Shown here one piece after another: positions 9,111 through 17,928 of a stretch of 64,000 bases of DNA. Source of the DNA: Nakamurella flava (GTDB lineage: Bacteria > Actinomycetota > Actinomycetes > Mycobacteriales > Nakamurellaceae). The stretch covers positions 558,001 through 622,000 of the forward strand of contig NZ_SZZH01000003.1 of the NCBI RefSeq assembly GCF_005298075.1. Direction: 5' to 3'. The notes under the pieces were generated by a model. The model made no database searches, was not told the DNA's origin, and saw only the letters and a program-made list of their open reading frames with translations. Both the position numbers and the translations under genes were made by a program. The number at the start of each line of letters is the position of its first letter. Positions within the stretch are counted from its first letter, which is position 1.

Positions 9111-9782
9111 ATGCCCCAGCCTGCCAAGGGCCCTCGCCTCGGCGGATCGCCGTCCCACGAGCGGCTGATCCTGGCCAACCTGGCCACCGCGCTCTTCGAG
9201 CACGGCCGGATCTCCACCACCGAGACCAAGGCCAAGCGGCTGCGCCCCTACGCGGAGAAGCTCATCACCACGGCCAAGCAGGACACCCTGCACGCCCGTC
9301 GTGAGATCCTCAAGACCGTCCGCGACAAGGACGTGGTGCACAAGCTGTTCGCCGAGATCGGGCCGTCCTTCGCGACCCGCGACGGTGGATACACCCGCAT
9401 CATCAAGACCGCCCCGCGCAAGGGCGACAACGCTCCCATGGCGATCATCGAGCTGATCGGCGAGGAGACGGTGTCCGCCGCCGCCGGCAAGGTCGCCCGT
9501 CGTGCCGCCGCCTCCGGTGGGGACCGCTCGGCGCGCGTCGCCGCCTCCTCGGGCGCGGCCGCTGCCGGTACTCCGGCTGACGTCGTCGATCCCGACGCCG
9601 ATCCCGCCTCCACCTCGGCCCAGACCGCGGCCGCCGGTGCCGAGGCTCCGGCCGAAGGCGCTCCGGAGGCCGCTGCGGCCCCCGTCGAGGCGGACGCCGA
9701 CCAGGACGGCAGCTCGACCCAGGCCCTCGAGGCCTCGGCCGAGGACCCGGCCGAAGGTGCCGACAAGTCGGCCAAGGCCTGA
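9111..9782 (+). CDS. rplQ: ribosomal protein bL17 with long acidic tail
   Basis: 223-residue protein near the peptide exit tunnel. The first 120 residues are the canonical domain: [40 protein letters not shown] and [21 protein letters not shown]. The remaining 100 residues form an Ala/Glu/Asp-rich low-complexity extension, longer than in most bacteria (about 120-130 residues in E. coli); actinobacteria often carry such tails. ATG 9111 follows AAGGAAGACACC. It is the last gene before the terminator at 9810. Confidence 0.97.
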   Translation: MPQPAKGPRLGGSPSHERLILANLATALFEHGRISTTETKAKRLRPYAEKLITTAKQDTLHARREILKTVRDKDVVHKLFAEIGPSFATRDGGYTRIIKTAPRKGDNAPMAIIELIGEETVSAAAGKVARRAAASGGDRSARVAASSGAAAAGTPADVVDPDADPASTSAQTAAAGAEAPAEGAPEAAAAPVEADADQDGSSTQALEASAEDPAEGADKSAKA

Positions 9783-9809
9783 TCCCACGGTCATGCCGTA
9801 CGACGAACC

Positions 9810-9850
9810 GACGGCCCGGTCTCTCCCCGAGACCGGGCCGTCGGCCTTTT
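9810..9850 (+). terminator. intrinsic terminator of the infA-rplQ operon
   Basis: A perfect 14-bp stem, GACGGCCCGGTCTC (9810-9823) with GAGACCGGGCCGTC (9829-9842), closes on the loop TCCCC and is followed by GGCCTTTTCT. It lies between rplQ and truA and marks the end of the ribosomal operon. Confidence 0.9.
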
Positions 9851-9888
9851 CTGCTCACCCCCGCACCGCCCCGGCCGTCGGCGATCCG

Positions 9889-10752
9889 GTGACGCCGCTG
9901 CGCCTGCGGCTCGACATCTCCTACCAGGGCACCGACTTCGTGGGCTGGGCCGAACAGCCCGGTCGCCGCACGGTGGCCGGCGAGCTGCAGGGCGCGCTGG
10001 CCACGCTGCTGCGAACCCCGGGTCGGCTGGTGGTCGCGGGCCGCACGGATTCCGGCGTGCACGCCACCGGTCAGGTCGCCCACGTCGACGTGGATCCGTC
10101 CGCTCTGCTGGGTCTGACGCCCCGTGACCGGGCACCGGCCCACCTGGCGGGCGCGCTCGTCGGGTTGGTCCGCCGGCTGGCTGGTCTGCTGCCCGGCGAC
10201 GTGCGGGTGCGCGCGGCCGCCCCGGCCCCCGACGGGTTCGACGCGCGCTTCTCGGCCCTCCGCCGGCACTACCGCTACCGCATCGGCACCGCCGACTGGG
10301 GCGTCGAACCGGCCGACCGCGCATTCGTCCTGGCCGTCCGGCGCGAGCTCGATGTCGATGCCATGGCGGCGGCGGGTGTCCGACTGCTCGGCCTGCATGA
10401 CTTCGCCGCCTATTGCAAGCCCCGTGACGGGGCGACCACGATCCGCGAACTGCAGTCGCTCGTCGTCCGCCGGGCCCCGCTGGACCCGGCCGAAGTGGTG
10501 GTGGAGGTTTCCGCCGACGCGTTCTGCCACTCCATGGTGCGGTCGGTGGTCGGTGCGCTGCTCGCCGTCGGGCTCGGGCGGGACGACGTCGACGGCCCCC
10601 GACGCCGCTTGGTCTTAGCCGACCGGACGGCGTTCCCGGTGGCCGCGGCCCATGGGCTGACGCTGGTCGGGGTGGACTATCCGGCGGTGGGGGAGCTGTC
10701 GGTCCGGGCCGAACGCACCCGAGCGGTGCGGACGGTCGTCGCCGGCGAGTGA
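9889..10752 (+). CDS. truA: tRNA pseudouridine(38-40) synthase TruA
   Basis: Isomerises uridines 38-40 in the anticodon arm of tRNAs. The catalytic aspartate lies in AGRTDSGVHATGQ, followed by FDARFSALRRHYRYRI and, near the end, CHSMVRSVVGALL. GTG 9889 is chosen: it gives VTPLRLRLDISYQGTDFVGW as the family expects, and it lies after the terminator hairpin. An in-frame ATG at 9793 would put the start codon upstream of that hairpin. Predicted length is about 287 residues. truA normally sits next to rplM in actinobacteria; here an accessory island separates them. Confidence 0.95.
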   Translation: MTPLRLRLDISYQGTDFVGWAEQPGRRTVAGELQGALATLLRTPGRLVVAGRTDSGVHATGQVAHVDVDPSALLGLTPRDRAPAHLAGALVGLVRRLAGLLPGDVRVRAAAPAPDGFDARFSALRRHYRYRIGTADWGVEPADRAFVLAVRRELDVDAMAAAGVRLLGLHDFAAYCKPRDGATTIRELQSLVVRRAPLDPAEVVVEVSADAFCHSMVRSVVGALLAVGLGRDDVDGPRRRLVLADRTAFPVAAAHGLTLVGVDYPAVGELSVRAERTRAVRTVVAGE

Positions 10753-10967
10753 TCGCCCGTTCGCCGGGTGAGATGTCCGAAGTGTCTCACTCGTCCGAGT
10801 GACGTCGATCGACAGCCAGTCATAGCGAGCGGTCAGGGTCGTACCCGCTTAGCGGACGAGCCCGCGGTCGGACGACGGATAGCCTGAACGGGTCTGGAAA
10901 TTCACGCTATGACGACCGGCGAGCGGCGTCGTCCAGGGCGTCGGGCGGAGGGGAGACCGGGGTCGCC

Positions 10968-11690
10968 ATGTCGCAGGAACCCTCGGTGGTGGACGTCGAC
11001 CGGCAGAACGCGTTGATCGACGAGGCCGCGCACCAGGTGGTCGACCGGCAGATCGACATCCGGCGGGTCGACGACCGCGAGGAGATCGTCGAGGTCCTCA
11101 CCGATCTTGCGGCCACCGCGCAGCACGAGGTCTGCAGCATGTTGCCGGGCGGACCCTATGAACTGGACTACCTGCGGAGTTCCTGGTCGACGGATGTCGC
11201 GACGCTGCACCGCGGGGTGGCGCTGAACGCGCTGTACCAGGGAAACGCCGTCCGTTCGCCGGCCGTGTTGCGCTACCTCACCGATTTCGCGAAAGCCGGA
11301 GCCCAGGTGCGGGTCTCCGCCCGTCTGGCCCACCGCACGATCATCGTCGACCGGGCCGTCGCCGTCGTGGGCGTGCAGGAGGACAGTCTGAGTGTGCCGT
11401 TCCTCGTCGTGCGGGAGCCGGCGATGGTGCGGAGCTTCCATGCGCAGTTCGTCGCCCAGTGGCGGGTGTCGCCGTCGGTGGGTGTGGGTCCCGAGGACGC
11501 GTTGGCCTCCGAGACCGTGCGCGAGACGCTCGAGATCCTGCAGCTCGGGGTGACCGACGAGGTGGCGGCCCGGCGGCTGGGCATCTCGGTGCGGACCGTC
11601 CGGCGTCGGGTGGCCGCGGTCATGGAACTGCTCGGGGCCGGCAGTCGCTTCGAGGCGGGGGTACGAGCCGCTCAGGCCGGCTGGCTCTGA
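10968..11690 (+). CDS. helix-turn-helix transcriptional regulator (LuxR-like C-terminus)
   Basis: 240-residue DNA-binding regulator. The C-terminal 60 residues hold a helix-turn-helix, GVTDEVAARRLGISVRTVRRRVAAVMELLGA, of the LuxR/sigma-4-like kind. The N-terminal 160 residues are reminiscent of the phospholipase-D-like sensory fold in TrmB-type and some LuxR-type actinobacterial regulators (VCSMLPGGPYELDYL, AGAQVRVSARLAHRTIIVDRAVAVV). ATG 10968 follows GGAGGGGAGA. It is the first gene of the accessory island after truA and is convergent with the small peptide gene at 11769. Its ligand is unknown. Confidence 0.75.
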   Translation: MSQEPSVVDVDRQNALIDEAAHQVVDRQIDIRRVDDREEIVEVLTDLAATAQHEVCSMLPGGPYELDYLRSSWSTDVATLHRGVALNALYQGNAVRSPAVLRYLTDFAKAGAQVRVSARLAHRTIIVDRAVAVVGVQEDSLSVPFLVVREPAMVRSFHAQFVAQWRVSPSVGVGPEDALASETVRETLEILQLGVTDEVAARRLGISVRTVRRRVAAVMELLGAGSRFEAGVRAAQAGWL

Positions 11691-11768
11691 ATCCCGGTCC
11701 CGCGTGGAACGGAAGGCCGCGGAGCAGGTACCCGGTACGGGTTCGCCGGGTACCCGCTCCGTTCGCCG

Positions 11769-11960
11769 CTACTTGACGCAGAACCCGCAGGTGATCTTGC
11801 CCTGCGGAGCGGGCTTGGCGGCGGCCTCGCCGGCGATCGGGACGATCAGCAGACCGGCCGTGAGGGCGCCGGCGGTGAGCAACCGGGCGACGCGGCGGAA
11901 CGGGCCGGACGTGGTCGGACGGGCGGTGGTGCTGACCGGTGCTGCGTTGAGCTCAGACAT
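11769..11960 (-). CDS. 63-residue exported or membrane mini-protein with CxxC tail
   Basis: Unrecognised small gene. From ATG 11960, with a strong GGGGGAGG ribosome site 8 bases upstream, it encodes 63 residues: a Ser/Thr/Pro-rich N-terminus, a twin-arginine-like basic stretch (FRRVARLL, residues 21-28), a hydrophobic stretch (about 29-43), a possible signal-peptidase site after AAA48, and a 15-residue end KPAPQGKITCGFCVK with C58 and C61. The end could be a secreted peptide, a metal or heme ligand, or a precursor of a modified peptide. It is divergent from the 401-residue gene and convergent with the regulator. Confidence 0.65.
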   Translation of the reverse strand: MSELNAAPVSTTARPTTSGPFRRVARLLTAGALTAGLLIVPIAGEAAAKPAPQGKITCGFCVK

Positions 11961-12223
11961 GACATTTCCTCCCCCGGCGGACCCCACCGACCCGCCTTGT
12001 CTCACTATGCGTGGTTGATTGGTTGCTGTGAGCAATATGGCAGGAAGTTGTCACCGAACGAGGTTGAATCACCACTCTCTGTCAGGAACCGGCCACCCGG
12101 TCGCCGTCAGGACGCTGGTGTGCGACAACTGGGCGGGCAGCAAGTGGTGGCGACAAGCGGAACGGTGAGACCGTCCGAAGCCCGTCGGGGGTGGAGTGCG
12201 TGAGGATTGAGGGAACGGACGAC

Positions 12224-13429
12224 ATGCCCTGGGTGCAGGGCTGTCCACCGTCCTCCGGATCGTGGTTCACCGATCCGCGCTGGGAACAGTGGGCGACGGG
12301 GGTGGGAGCCGGGTCCGTCGACCACCCGAGCTCGTCCCCCTCCGGAGCCGAGCGGCAACCGGGCGGACGCACCCTGGTCTTCCAGGACGTCGGCCTCGTC
12401 GGCGTGGCCGCCCGGTCGGGATGGATCGGAGCCCTCGACACGGTGCTCGTGGGTTCGGACACCGGTGTGCCCGGTTGGCTCGAGCAGCCCTACGGCATGG
12501 CCGGGTGGTCAGCGGACCCCCCGGAACCGCCGTCGAACGGGTTGCCCGCGGCATCCGGTGCCGAGGGGGATCGCCGGCCCGGTCACGGTGGCGGTGCTCC
12601 CGGCTCCGGTCCGGGGATCGTGCTGCGGGTCGGGGACGACCACGACCTCTCCGCCTTTCTCCGCGACGCCGACCGGGCGATGGACACCGGGTGTTTCGCC
12701 GGGCACCTCCTGCGTCCCGACACCCTGGTCGGCGACCTGTCGTCGTTGGGTGCCGACTTCACGGCGGCCGGACCCGACCACCGACTCTGGGTCGCCGCCG
12801 ACGGGCGCGTCAGCACCTCGCAGTCCGGTGCCGACCTGGGACGGATCGAGGAGTCACCGGCCACGGTGACCGCACGCTGGCGGGCGCGCAACGACGGCGG
12901 GACGCGGCCCTGCGCGGTGGGCCTGGCGAAGGTGCTGGACGAGGGCGAACGGACCGAGGCGCTGGCCGACCGGCCCTGGCTGTCCCGATACCACGCGACC
13001 GTCCGCGCGATGCGCCGGCTGCGGGCGCGGGGTCTGCTGCCGATCGCCGCGTCCGGCTTCGGGCGTCGCCTGGACCGTCGAGTGGCCGCCGCACAGCCCG
13101 GCCCGGTCGTCGACGACGCCACGGCGCCGTTGCTGCTCGTGACCCGTCAGCAGGGACGCAATCGATACTGGGTCGCCGACCCCGTCACCACCCGTGGCTG
13201 CGGCATCGACGCCGCCGATGCGCTCCGGCTCGAGTACCTGCTGGCGTTCCGGTCCCGGTCGGGGGCCGGCATGGTCGACCCGTCGCCGGGCGCCCCCGGG
13301 CGATCCCCCCGAATAGCGCTGGACGATCTGATCGACCGTCTCGTCGACGACGAGATCTGCGCGCAATGGTTCTCGGCGCTCGAGCAGGGGGCCCGGCCCC
13401 TGCCGGTCGGCCGCCCGGTCTTCGGCTGA
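12224..13429 (+). CDS. unrecognised 401-residue protein of the accessory island
   Basis: No confident family. ATG 12224 has a good ribosome site (GAGGGAA, spacing 8); GTG 12191 is an alternative. Visible: a Trp/Pro-rich N-terminus, a low-complexity Gly/Pro/Ser linker (about residues 95-135), then a conserved-looking region with RPWLSRYHATVRAMRRLR, IAASGFGRRLDRRV and APLLLVTRQQ. No membrane segment or signal peptide. The pairing with a downstream iron-ADH-like gene recalls the recognition protein plus dehydrogenase pair of daptide-type peptide clusters, but this is a resemblance from memory and context, not a demonstrated homology. It shares a divergent promoter region (11961-12223) with the mini-protein gene; no promoter motif was assigned there. 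Confidence 0.65.
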   Translation: MPWVQGCPPSSGSWFTDPRWEQWATGVGAGSVDHPSSSPSGAERQPGGRTLVFQDVGLVGVAARSGWIGALDTVLVGSDTGVPGWLEQPYGMAGWSADPPEPPSNGLPAASGAEGDRRPGHGGGAPGSGPGIVLRVGDDHDLSAFLRDADRAMDTGCFAGHLLRPDTLVGDLSSLGADFTAAGPDHRLWVAADGRVSTSQSGADLGRIEESPATVTARWRARNDGGTRPCAVGLAKVLDEGERTEALADRPWLSRYHATVRAMRRLRARGLLPIAASGFGRRLDRRVAAAQPGPVVDDATAPLLLVTRQQGRNRYWVADPVTTRGCGIDAADALRLEYLLAFRSRSGAGMVDPSPGAPGRSPRIALDDLIDRLVDDEICAQWFSALEQGARPLPVGRPVFG

Positions 13430-13593
13430 CAGCGCGGCTGGCAGCATCCGGACATCCACCGGACGCGACCCGCCCCGCTCCCTAGTGTCGTTGTCGGAGG
13501 CCGGATCTCGCCGTGAGGGGTGGCGAGACGAAAGTCGCCGCGACACGGGACGGGGCCGTCCGGGCCCGCCGAAGATCTGACGGGAGTCGCGTC

Positions 13594-14904
13594 ATGAGGT
13601 GGCCGTTCTTCCCGCGGGTCCCCGCGGACGCGGATGGTCCCGCCGCGACCGGTGATCCCGCCGAACCGACCGGTCGGTCCGGGGTGGTCCTTCCCGGTCA
13701 CCACGACCCCACGACGCCCCGCCGGGGCGTCATCCCGGCGCAGGCGCAGGCGCAGGCGCGGGCCGAGCCGGACGCCGTGAGCGTGCTGGCGGATGCGGTG
13801 GTCGATGCCCTTGCGAGCGATGCGGACGGGCGAAGCGGCCCGTGGGGTGCATCGGCGGTGGCCGTCCTGGTGGATGCCCCGTCGGTTCCGTCGGGACCGC
13901 CCCTCTGCGGGGTGAGGGCGCCCCACGTCCGCCCCGCGGCCCGGCCGGTGGTGGACGAGCTGCTCGCCCGTCTCGCCCAGCGGGTACCGGTCCGTCGGGT
14001 GGTGACGGTCTGCACCGGGGCCGGCCCGGTGGACGTGCACGAACTCGACGCGCTCGCCGATCGCCTGGGCGGGGTCGACGCGGTGGTCGCCATCGGTGGG
14101 GGCCGGACGATCGACGCCGCGCGGGTACTGGCCGCGGGTGGTCGTTCGCTGGTCCCGCTCTACGCCGGTCGGGGGGGAAGCCAGTGCCTGCTACCGCTGG
14201 CCGCCGCGGTACCGCTGGTGACCGTCCCGGTCGATCTCCTGGCCGCATCCGCCGCCGGGGCGGTCGTCGTGGGGACGGACGTCGGCCGGCTGGTCCTGAC
14301 CGGCGACGCCCTGCAACCCCGTCGGCGTCTCCCGCTGCCCGGAGCGTCCAGCGACCCGGAGCCGCGTGCAGCGGCGATGCTGACGACGGTGGGTCGTCTG
14401 CTGGGTCCCTGGCACGGCGCCGGACTGCCGGCCCCGCAGCGGGCCGTGTTCGACGTCCGGGCGCTGTTCGGTGCCGGTCTGGACCTGTCGCTGGACCCGG
14501 CGGCGGCCGCCGCGTCGGGAGCGCTCGCCCGGCTGGAGGAGTTGGGTCAGCGGGCCGCCCGGGTCGGTGGGCCGCCCGGCCGGCCGTGTTCCTGGTGGCT
14601 GTGGCCCGTCGCGCACGAGTGGGCGACGATCACCGACCAGTCGTTCGCCGTCGCGCTGGGGGCCTTGCTGCCACCCTGGTTGGCCGAGGGGTCGGCCGCC
14701 GGTCTACCGGGCGAGCAGCTCGACCTGTGGCATGAAGCTGCCATTCCGCTCCGGCCGTCCCGGCCGCCGGTCACACTGACCGCGGCCGACCTGCGGGTCG
14801 TCCTCCAGCGGGTCGACCGCTGGTGGCGCCCCATCGGCCCCGGCATCCCGGATGCCGATCAGGTGCACAGGATCTTCGGTCTCCGTCGGTGTTCGACCGC
14901 GTGA
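13594..14904 (+). CDS. degenerate iron-alcohol-dehydrogenase/DHQ-synthase-like protein
   Basis: 436 residues from ATG 13594 (ribosome site GGGAG, spacing 7); GTG 13513 is a possible longer start. The core resembles the NAD-binding half of group III iron-dependent alcohol dehydrogenases: VVTVCTGAGPV, then VVAIGGGRTIDAARVLAAGG (about residues 165-184), then PLVTVPVDLLAASAAGAVV where these enzymes have the PTTAGTGSE loop. In the C-terminal half only AHEWATITDQSFAVALGALLP recalls the metal-binding helix, and the usual Asp/His pair is not evident. So either the metal site has changed or the protein is a relative with another role. It probably shares a transcript with the preceding gene. Confidence 0.6.
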   Translation: MRWPFFPRVPADADGPAATGDPAEPTGRSGVVLPGHHDPTTPRRGVIPAQAQAQARAEPDAVSVLADAVVDALASDADGRSGPWGASAVAVLVDAPSVPSGPPLCGVRAPHVRPAARPVVDELLARLAQRVPVRRVVTVCTGAGPVDVHELDALADRLGGVDAVVAIGGGRTIDAARVLAAGGRSLVPLYAGRGGSQCLLPLAAAVPLVTVPVDLLAASAAGAVVVGTDVGRLVLTGDALQPRRRLPLPGASSDPEPRAAAMLTTVGRLLGPWHGAGLPAPQRAVFDVRALFGAGLDLSLDPAAAAASGALARLEELGQRAARVGGPPGRPCSWWLWPVAHEWATITDQSFAVALGALLPPWLAEGSAAGLPGEQLDLWHEAAIPLRPSRPPVTLTAADLRVVLQRVDRWWRPIGPGIPDADQVHRIFGLRRCSTA

Positions 14905-15006
14905 GTTCCGCAACGGGCCCGCAGGTAGGGGGGATGGGCCCGCTGGGGACGCGCCGGGCGCACCACCTGCCGTGGGGGCGGCAGGACGGGGACCGGGCAT
15001 CGAAGT

Positions 15007-15040
15007 GACGTCGGCCCGACGCGGGGTGCGGGCCGACGTC
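15007..15040 (+). terminator. terminator-like hairpin after the accessory island
   Basis: GACGTCGGCCCG (15007-15018) pairs perfectly with CGGGCCGACGTC (15029-15040) across a 10-base loop. There is no T tract, as is common in high-GC actinobacteria. It separates the island from rplM. The gap 14905-15351 otherwise holds only this hairpin, the promoter at 15111 and the rplM leader. Confidence 0.6.
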
Positions 15041-15110
15041 CTCGGTGTGCTGTCATGAAGAACGCCCCGCGTCCCGGCCGGAGCCGGCTGGCCGGCGGTG
15101 ACGACGAGTT

Positions 15111-15140
15111 TTGACCCCGCCCCGGTTCGGCGGGTAGTCT
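15111..15140 (+). promoter_or_regulatory. sigma-A type promoter for rplM-rpsI
   Basis: TTGACC (15111-15116), an 18-base spacer and TAGTCT (15135-15140). The predicted start near 15147 leaves a leader of about 200 bases before rplM, which could hold a control structure; none was recognised. Confidence 0.65.
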
Positions 15141-15351
15141 GATCAGTCGGTGTGCCGCGCGGCTGCTTGCCGCCTCGATGTGTTACCTGCTCCGGTAGGT
15201 GGCGTCCATCGAAATGGCGGCGTCGAGCAGCTCGATGGTCGAGTCGGTCCGTTCTGCGGATCGTCACGGTTCGGTCTGTGCGGCGCGGGATCGAGACATT
15301 CGGTCAGCACCCGGCAGGAACCAGGACAAAACAGCGAAAAGGCAGACTTCT

Positions 15352-15795
15352 GTGCGCACGTACAGCCCCAAGCCCGGCGACATCACCCATGCCTGGCACG
15401 TCATCGACGCCACCGACGTCGTGCTCGGCCGGCTCGCCAGCCAGTCGGCACGACTGCTCCGCGGCAAGCACAAGGCGATCTACGCGCCGCACATGGACAC
15501 CGGCGACTACGTCGTGATCGTCAACGCGGCCAAGGTCGCGGTGTCCGGGAGCAAGCGCGAGAACGAGTTCCACTACCGGCACTCGGGCCACCCGGGCGGT
15601 CTGCGCAAGGAATCCGTCGGCCAGATGCTCGAGTCCAAGCCGGAGAAGCTGGTCGAGAAGGCCATCCTGGGCATGCTGCCGCACAACTCGCTGGGCAAGT
15701 CCATGGGCCGCAAGCTGAAGGTCTACGCCGGTGCCGAGCACCCGCACACGGCCCAGCAGCCGCAGCCGTTCACGATCGATCAGATCGCCCAGTAA
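15352..15795 (+). CDS. rplM: ribosomal protein uL13
   Basis: 147-residue large-subunit protein. Family segments include [43 protein letters not shown] and [22 protein letters not shown] 15352 is chosen because it starts [10 protein letters not shown], the typical actinobacterial beginning; upstream codons belong to the leader. It is followed by rpsI after 28 bases. Confidence 0.98.
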   Translation: MRTYSPKPGDITHAWHVIDATDVVLGRLASQSARLLRGKHKAIYAPHMDTGDYVVIVNAAKVAVSGSKRENEFHYRHSGHPGGLRKESVGQMLESKPEKLVEKAILGMLPHNSLGKSMGRKLKVYAGAEHPHTAQQPQPFTIDQIAQ

Positions 15796-15823
15796 GCGCC
15801 CCCGGAACAGACGAGAGAGAACC

Positions 15824-16375
15824 GTGAGCATCAATCCCGAAGAGTCCGCTCCGCAGGACGCCGACGTCGCCGAGACCGAACTGGTCGATGAGCTGGTCGA
15901 GCTGGTCCAGGCCGAGTCCGAGGCCGAGGTCGGCGACGAGGCCGTGTACGAGGAGTACCCCGAGATCGTGCCGACCGCCGTCGTGGTCGACCGCCCGATC
16001 CAGACCGTCGGTCGCCGCAAGGAGGCCGTGGTCCGCGTCCGTCTCGTCGCCGGTACCGGCAACTTCACGCTGAACGGCCGCACGCTGGACAGCTACTTCC
16101 CCAACAAGGTGCACCAGCAGCTCATCAAAGAGCCGCTGGTCCAGCTGGAGAAGGGCGAGACCTTTGACATCCACGCCAGCCTCGTCGGTGGCGGCGTCAC
16201 CGGGCAGGCCGGTGCGCTGCGTCTCGCTATCGCCCGCGCCCTCATCGAGCTGGACGAGAACGACCGTCCCTCGCTGAAGAAGGCCGGCTTCCTCACCCGT
16301 GACGCGCGGGCCAAGGAGCGCAAGAAGTACGGCCTGAAGAAGGCCCGTAAGGCCCCGCAGTACTCGAAGCGGTAA
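15824..16375 (+). CDS. rpsI: ribosomal protein uS9 with acidic N-terminal extension
   Basis: 183 residues. The last 128 residues are the standard uS9: [45 protein letters not shown] and the tail [10 protein letters not shown] that reaches the P-site tRNA. The first 50 or so residues are an acidic extension rich in Glu, Asp and Val, seen in a shorter form in other actinobacteria. GTG 15824 follows GAGAGAACC. It is cotranscribed with rplM and ends at a terminator. Confidence 0.97.
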   Translation: MSINPEESAPQDADVAETELVDELVELVQAESEAEVGDEAVYEEYPEIVPTAVVVDRPIQTVGRRKEAVVRVRLVAGTGNFTLNGRTLDSYFPNKVHQQLIKEPLVQLEKGETFDIHASLVGGGVTGQAGALRLAIARALIELDENDRPSLKKAGFLTRDARAKERKKYGLKKARKAPQYSKR

Positions 16376-16387
16376 TTCGCTTCCCCG

Positions 16388-16426
16388 GACGGCGCGCACC
16401 TCGGTGCGCGCCGTCTTGGCATTTCT
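16388..16426 (+). terminator. intrinsic terminator after rpsI
   Basis: GACGGCGCGCAC (16388-16399) and GTGCGCGCCGTC (16404-16415) form a perfect 12-bp stem with loop CTCG, followed by TTGGCATTT. It separates rplM-rpsI from glmM. Confidence 0.85.
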
Positions 16427-16481
16427 GGGCAATGATGCGGATCGACTGTCGGGCGCGGTGACCGACGCGAAAGGAAGTGCC

Positions 16482-17918
16482 ATGGGGGGACGTCTGTTCG
16501 GGACCGACGGCGTGCGGGGGCTCGCCAACGCCGACCTGACCCCGTTGCTCGCCATGCGGCTGGCGACGGCCGCCGCACGGGTGCTGACCGAGGGCCGGGG
16601 GCCCGCGGTCTCCCGGGCCGTCTCCGTCGGCGCCACGGTGTCCGGGCGGACCGGTCGGGTGGCCGGCGTCCGGGTCGAGGAGGACCTGCAGCAGCCCCCG
16701 CAGCGCCGACGCCCGCTCGCCGTCGTCGGCCGTGACCCGCGGGCCAGCGGCGAGATGCTCGAGGCGGCGGTCGCTGCCGGACTGGCGTCGGCCGGAGTCG
16801 ACGTGGTGCTCCTCGGCGTGCTCCCCACCCCCGCCGTGGCCTTCCTGACCGGGGACATGCGCGCCGACCTCGGCATCGTCATCTCCGCGTCCCACAACGC
16901 CATGCCCGACAACGGCATCAAGATCTTCGCCGCCGGCGGGCTCAAGCTCGAGGACGCCGTCGAGGACGCCATCGAGGCCCGCCTGGACGACCCGGGGGCG
17001 CTGCCCACCGGTGAGGGGGTCGGGCGGGTCACCCGGGCCGTCGACGCCGACCGGCGCTACCTGGACCACCTGCTGGTCGCCACGCCCAACCCGCTGACCG
17101 GCCTCAAGGTCGTCGTCGACTGCGCGCACGGCGCGTCGTACATCCTGGCTCCCGAGGTCTACCGGCGGGCCGGGGCCGAGGTGGTCGTCATCGGCGGCGA
17201 TCCGGACGGGCTGAACATCAACGCCGGGGTGGGGTCCACCTACCTCACCGGCCTGCGCGAGAAGGTCGTCGCCGAGGGGGCCGACCTGGGCATCGCGCAC
17301 GACGGCGACGCCGACCGCTGCCTGGCCGTGGACGCCAAGGGCCGGACCGTGGACGGGGACACGATCCTCGCGCTGCTGGCCATCTCCCTGCGTCGCCGCG
17401 GCAAGCTGGCGAAGGACACCGTGGTCGCGACCGTGATGGCCAACATCGGCTTCCACCAGGCCATGGCCAAGGAGGGCATCGCCGTCCGGACCACCGGGGT
17501 GGGCGACCGGTACGTCCTCGAGGAGATGCGGGCCGGCGGGTTCACGGCCGGCGGCGAGCAGTCCGGGCACCTGATCCTGTCCGACCATGCCACCACCGGC
17601 GACGGGCTGCTGTCGGCGCTGCACCTGATGGCCGCGGTCGCCGAGTCCGGTCGCACCCTGGCCGACCTGGCCACGGTGGTGACCAAGTTCCCCCAGGTGC
17701 TCATCAACGTCCGCGTCTCGGACAAGAACGCCGTGGCCGCCGACCCGGCCGTGGTCGCCGCCGTCAAGGCCGCCGAAGCCGAGCTGGGCGCCGACGGTCG
17801 CGTGTTGCTCCGCCCGTCCGGCACGGAACCGGTGGTGCGGGTGATGGTCGAGGCGGCCACCGACGAGCAGGCGCAGCGGGTGGCCGACGATGTCGCGGCG
17901 GTCGTCGGGAAGGTCTGA
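16482..17918 (+). CDS. glmM: phosphoglucosamine mutase
   Basis: Converts glucosamine-6-phosphate to glucosamine-1-phosphate for UDP-GlcNAc and peptidoglycan. Marks: [12 protein letters not shown] at the start, the phosphoserine loop SASHN (serine near residue 137), the metal loop [11 protein letters not shown] and the C-terminal phosphate-binding [15 protein letters not shown]. The protein has 478 residues against about 445-450 usually; an extra stretch of about 30 residues lies between residues 41 and 75, before [13 protein letters not shown] 16482 follows AAAGGAAG. It follows rpsI as in other actinobacteria and works with glmS at 22652. Confidence 0.97.
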   Translation: MGGRLFGTDGVRGLANADLTPLLAMRLATAAARVLTEGRGPAVSRAVSVGATVSGRTGRVAGVRVEEDLQQPPQRRRPLAVVGRDPRASGEMLEAAVAAGLASAGVDVVLLGVLPTPAVAFLTGDMRADLGIVISASHNAMPDNGIKIFAAGGLKLEDAVEDAIEARLDDPGALPTGEGVGRVTRAVDADRRYLDHLLVATPNPLTGLKVVVDCAHGASYILAPEVYRRAGAEVVVIGGDPDGLNINAGVGSTYLTGLREKVVAEGADLGIAHDGDADRCLAVDAKGRTVDGDTILALLAISLRRRGKLAKDTVVATVMANIGFHQAMAKEGIAVRTTGVGDRYVLEEMRAGGFTAGGEQSGHLILSDHATTGDGLLSALHLMAAVAESGRTLADLATVVTKFPQVLINVRVSDKNAVAADPAVVAAVKAAEAELGADGRVLLRPSGTEPVVRVMVEAATDEQAQRVADDVAAVVGKV

Positions 17919-17928
17919 GCGAGGCGGC

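Noticed and set aside
7095-9794. A 899-codon open frame on the minus strand opposite rpsD-rpoA-rplQ
   Set aside because: It is antisense to three certain genes; long open antisense frames are expected at this GC content. The Gly/Arg/Asp-rich product has no domain.
10968-14904. Calling the island a daptide gene cluster outright
   Set aside because: No aminotransferase, methyltransferase, protease or transporter is present and the candidate precursor lacks a C-terminal Thr; similarity of the two proteins was not computed.
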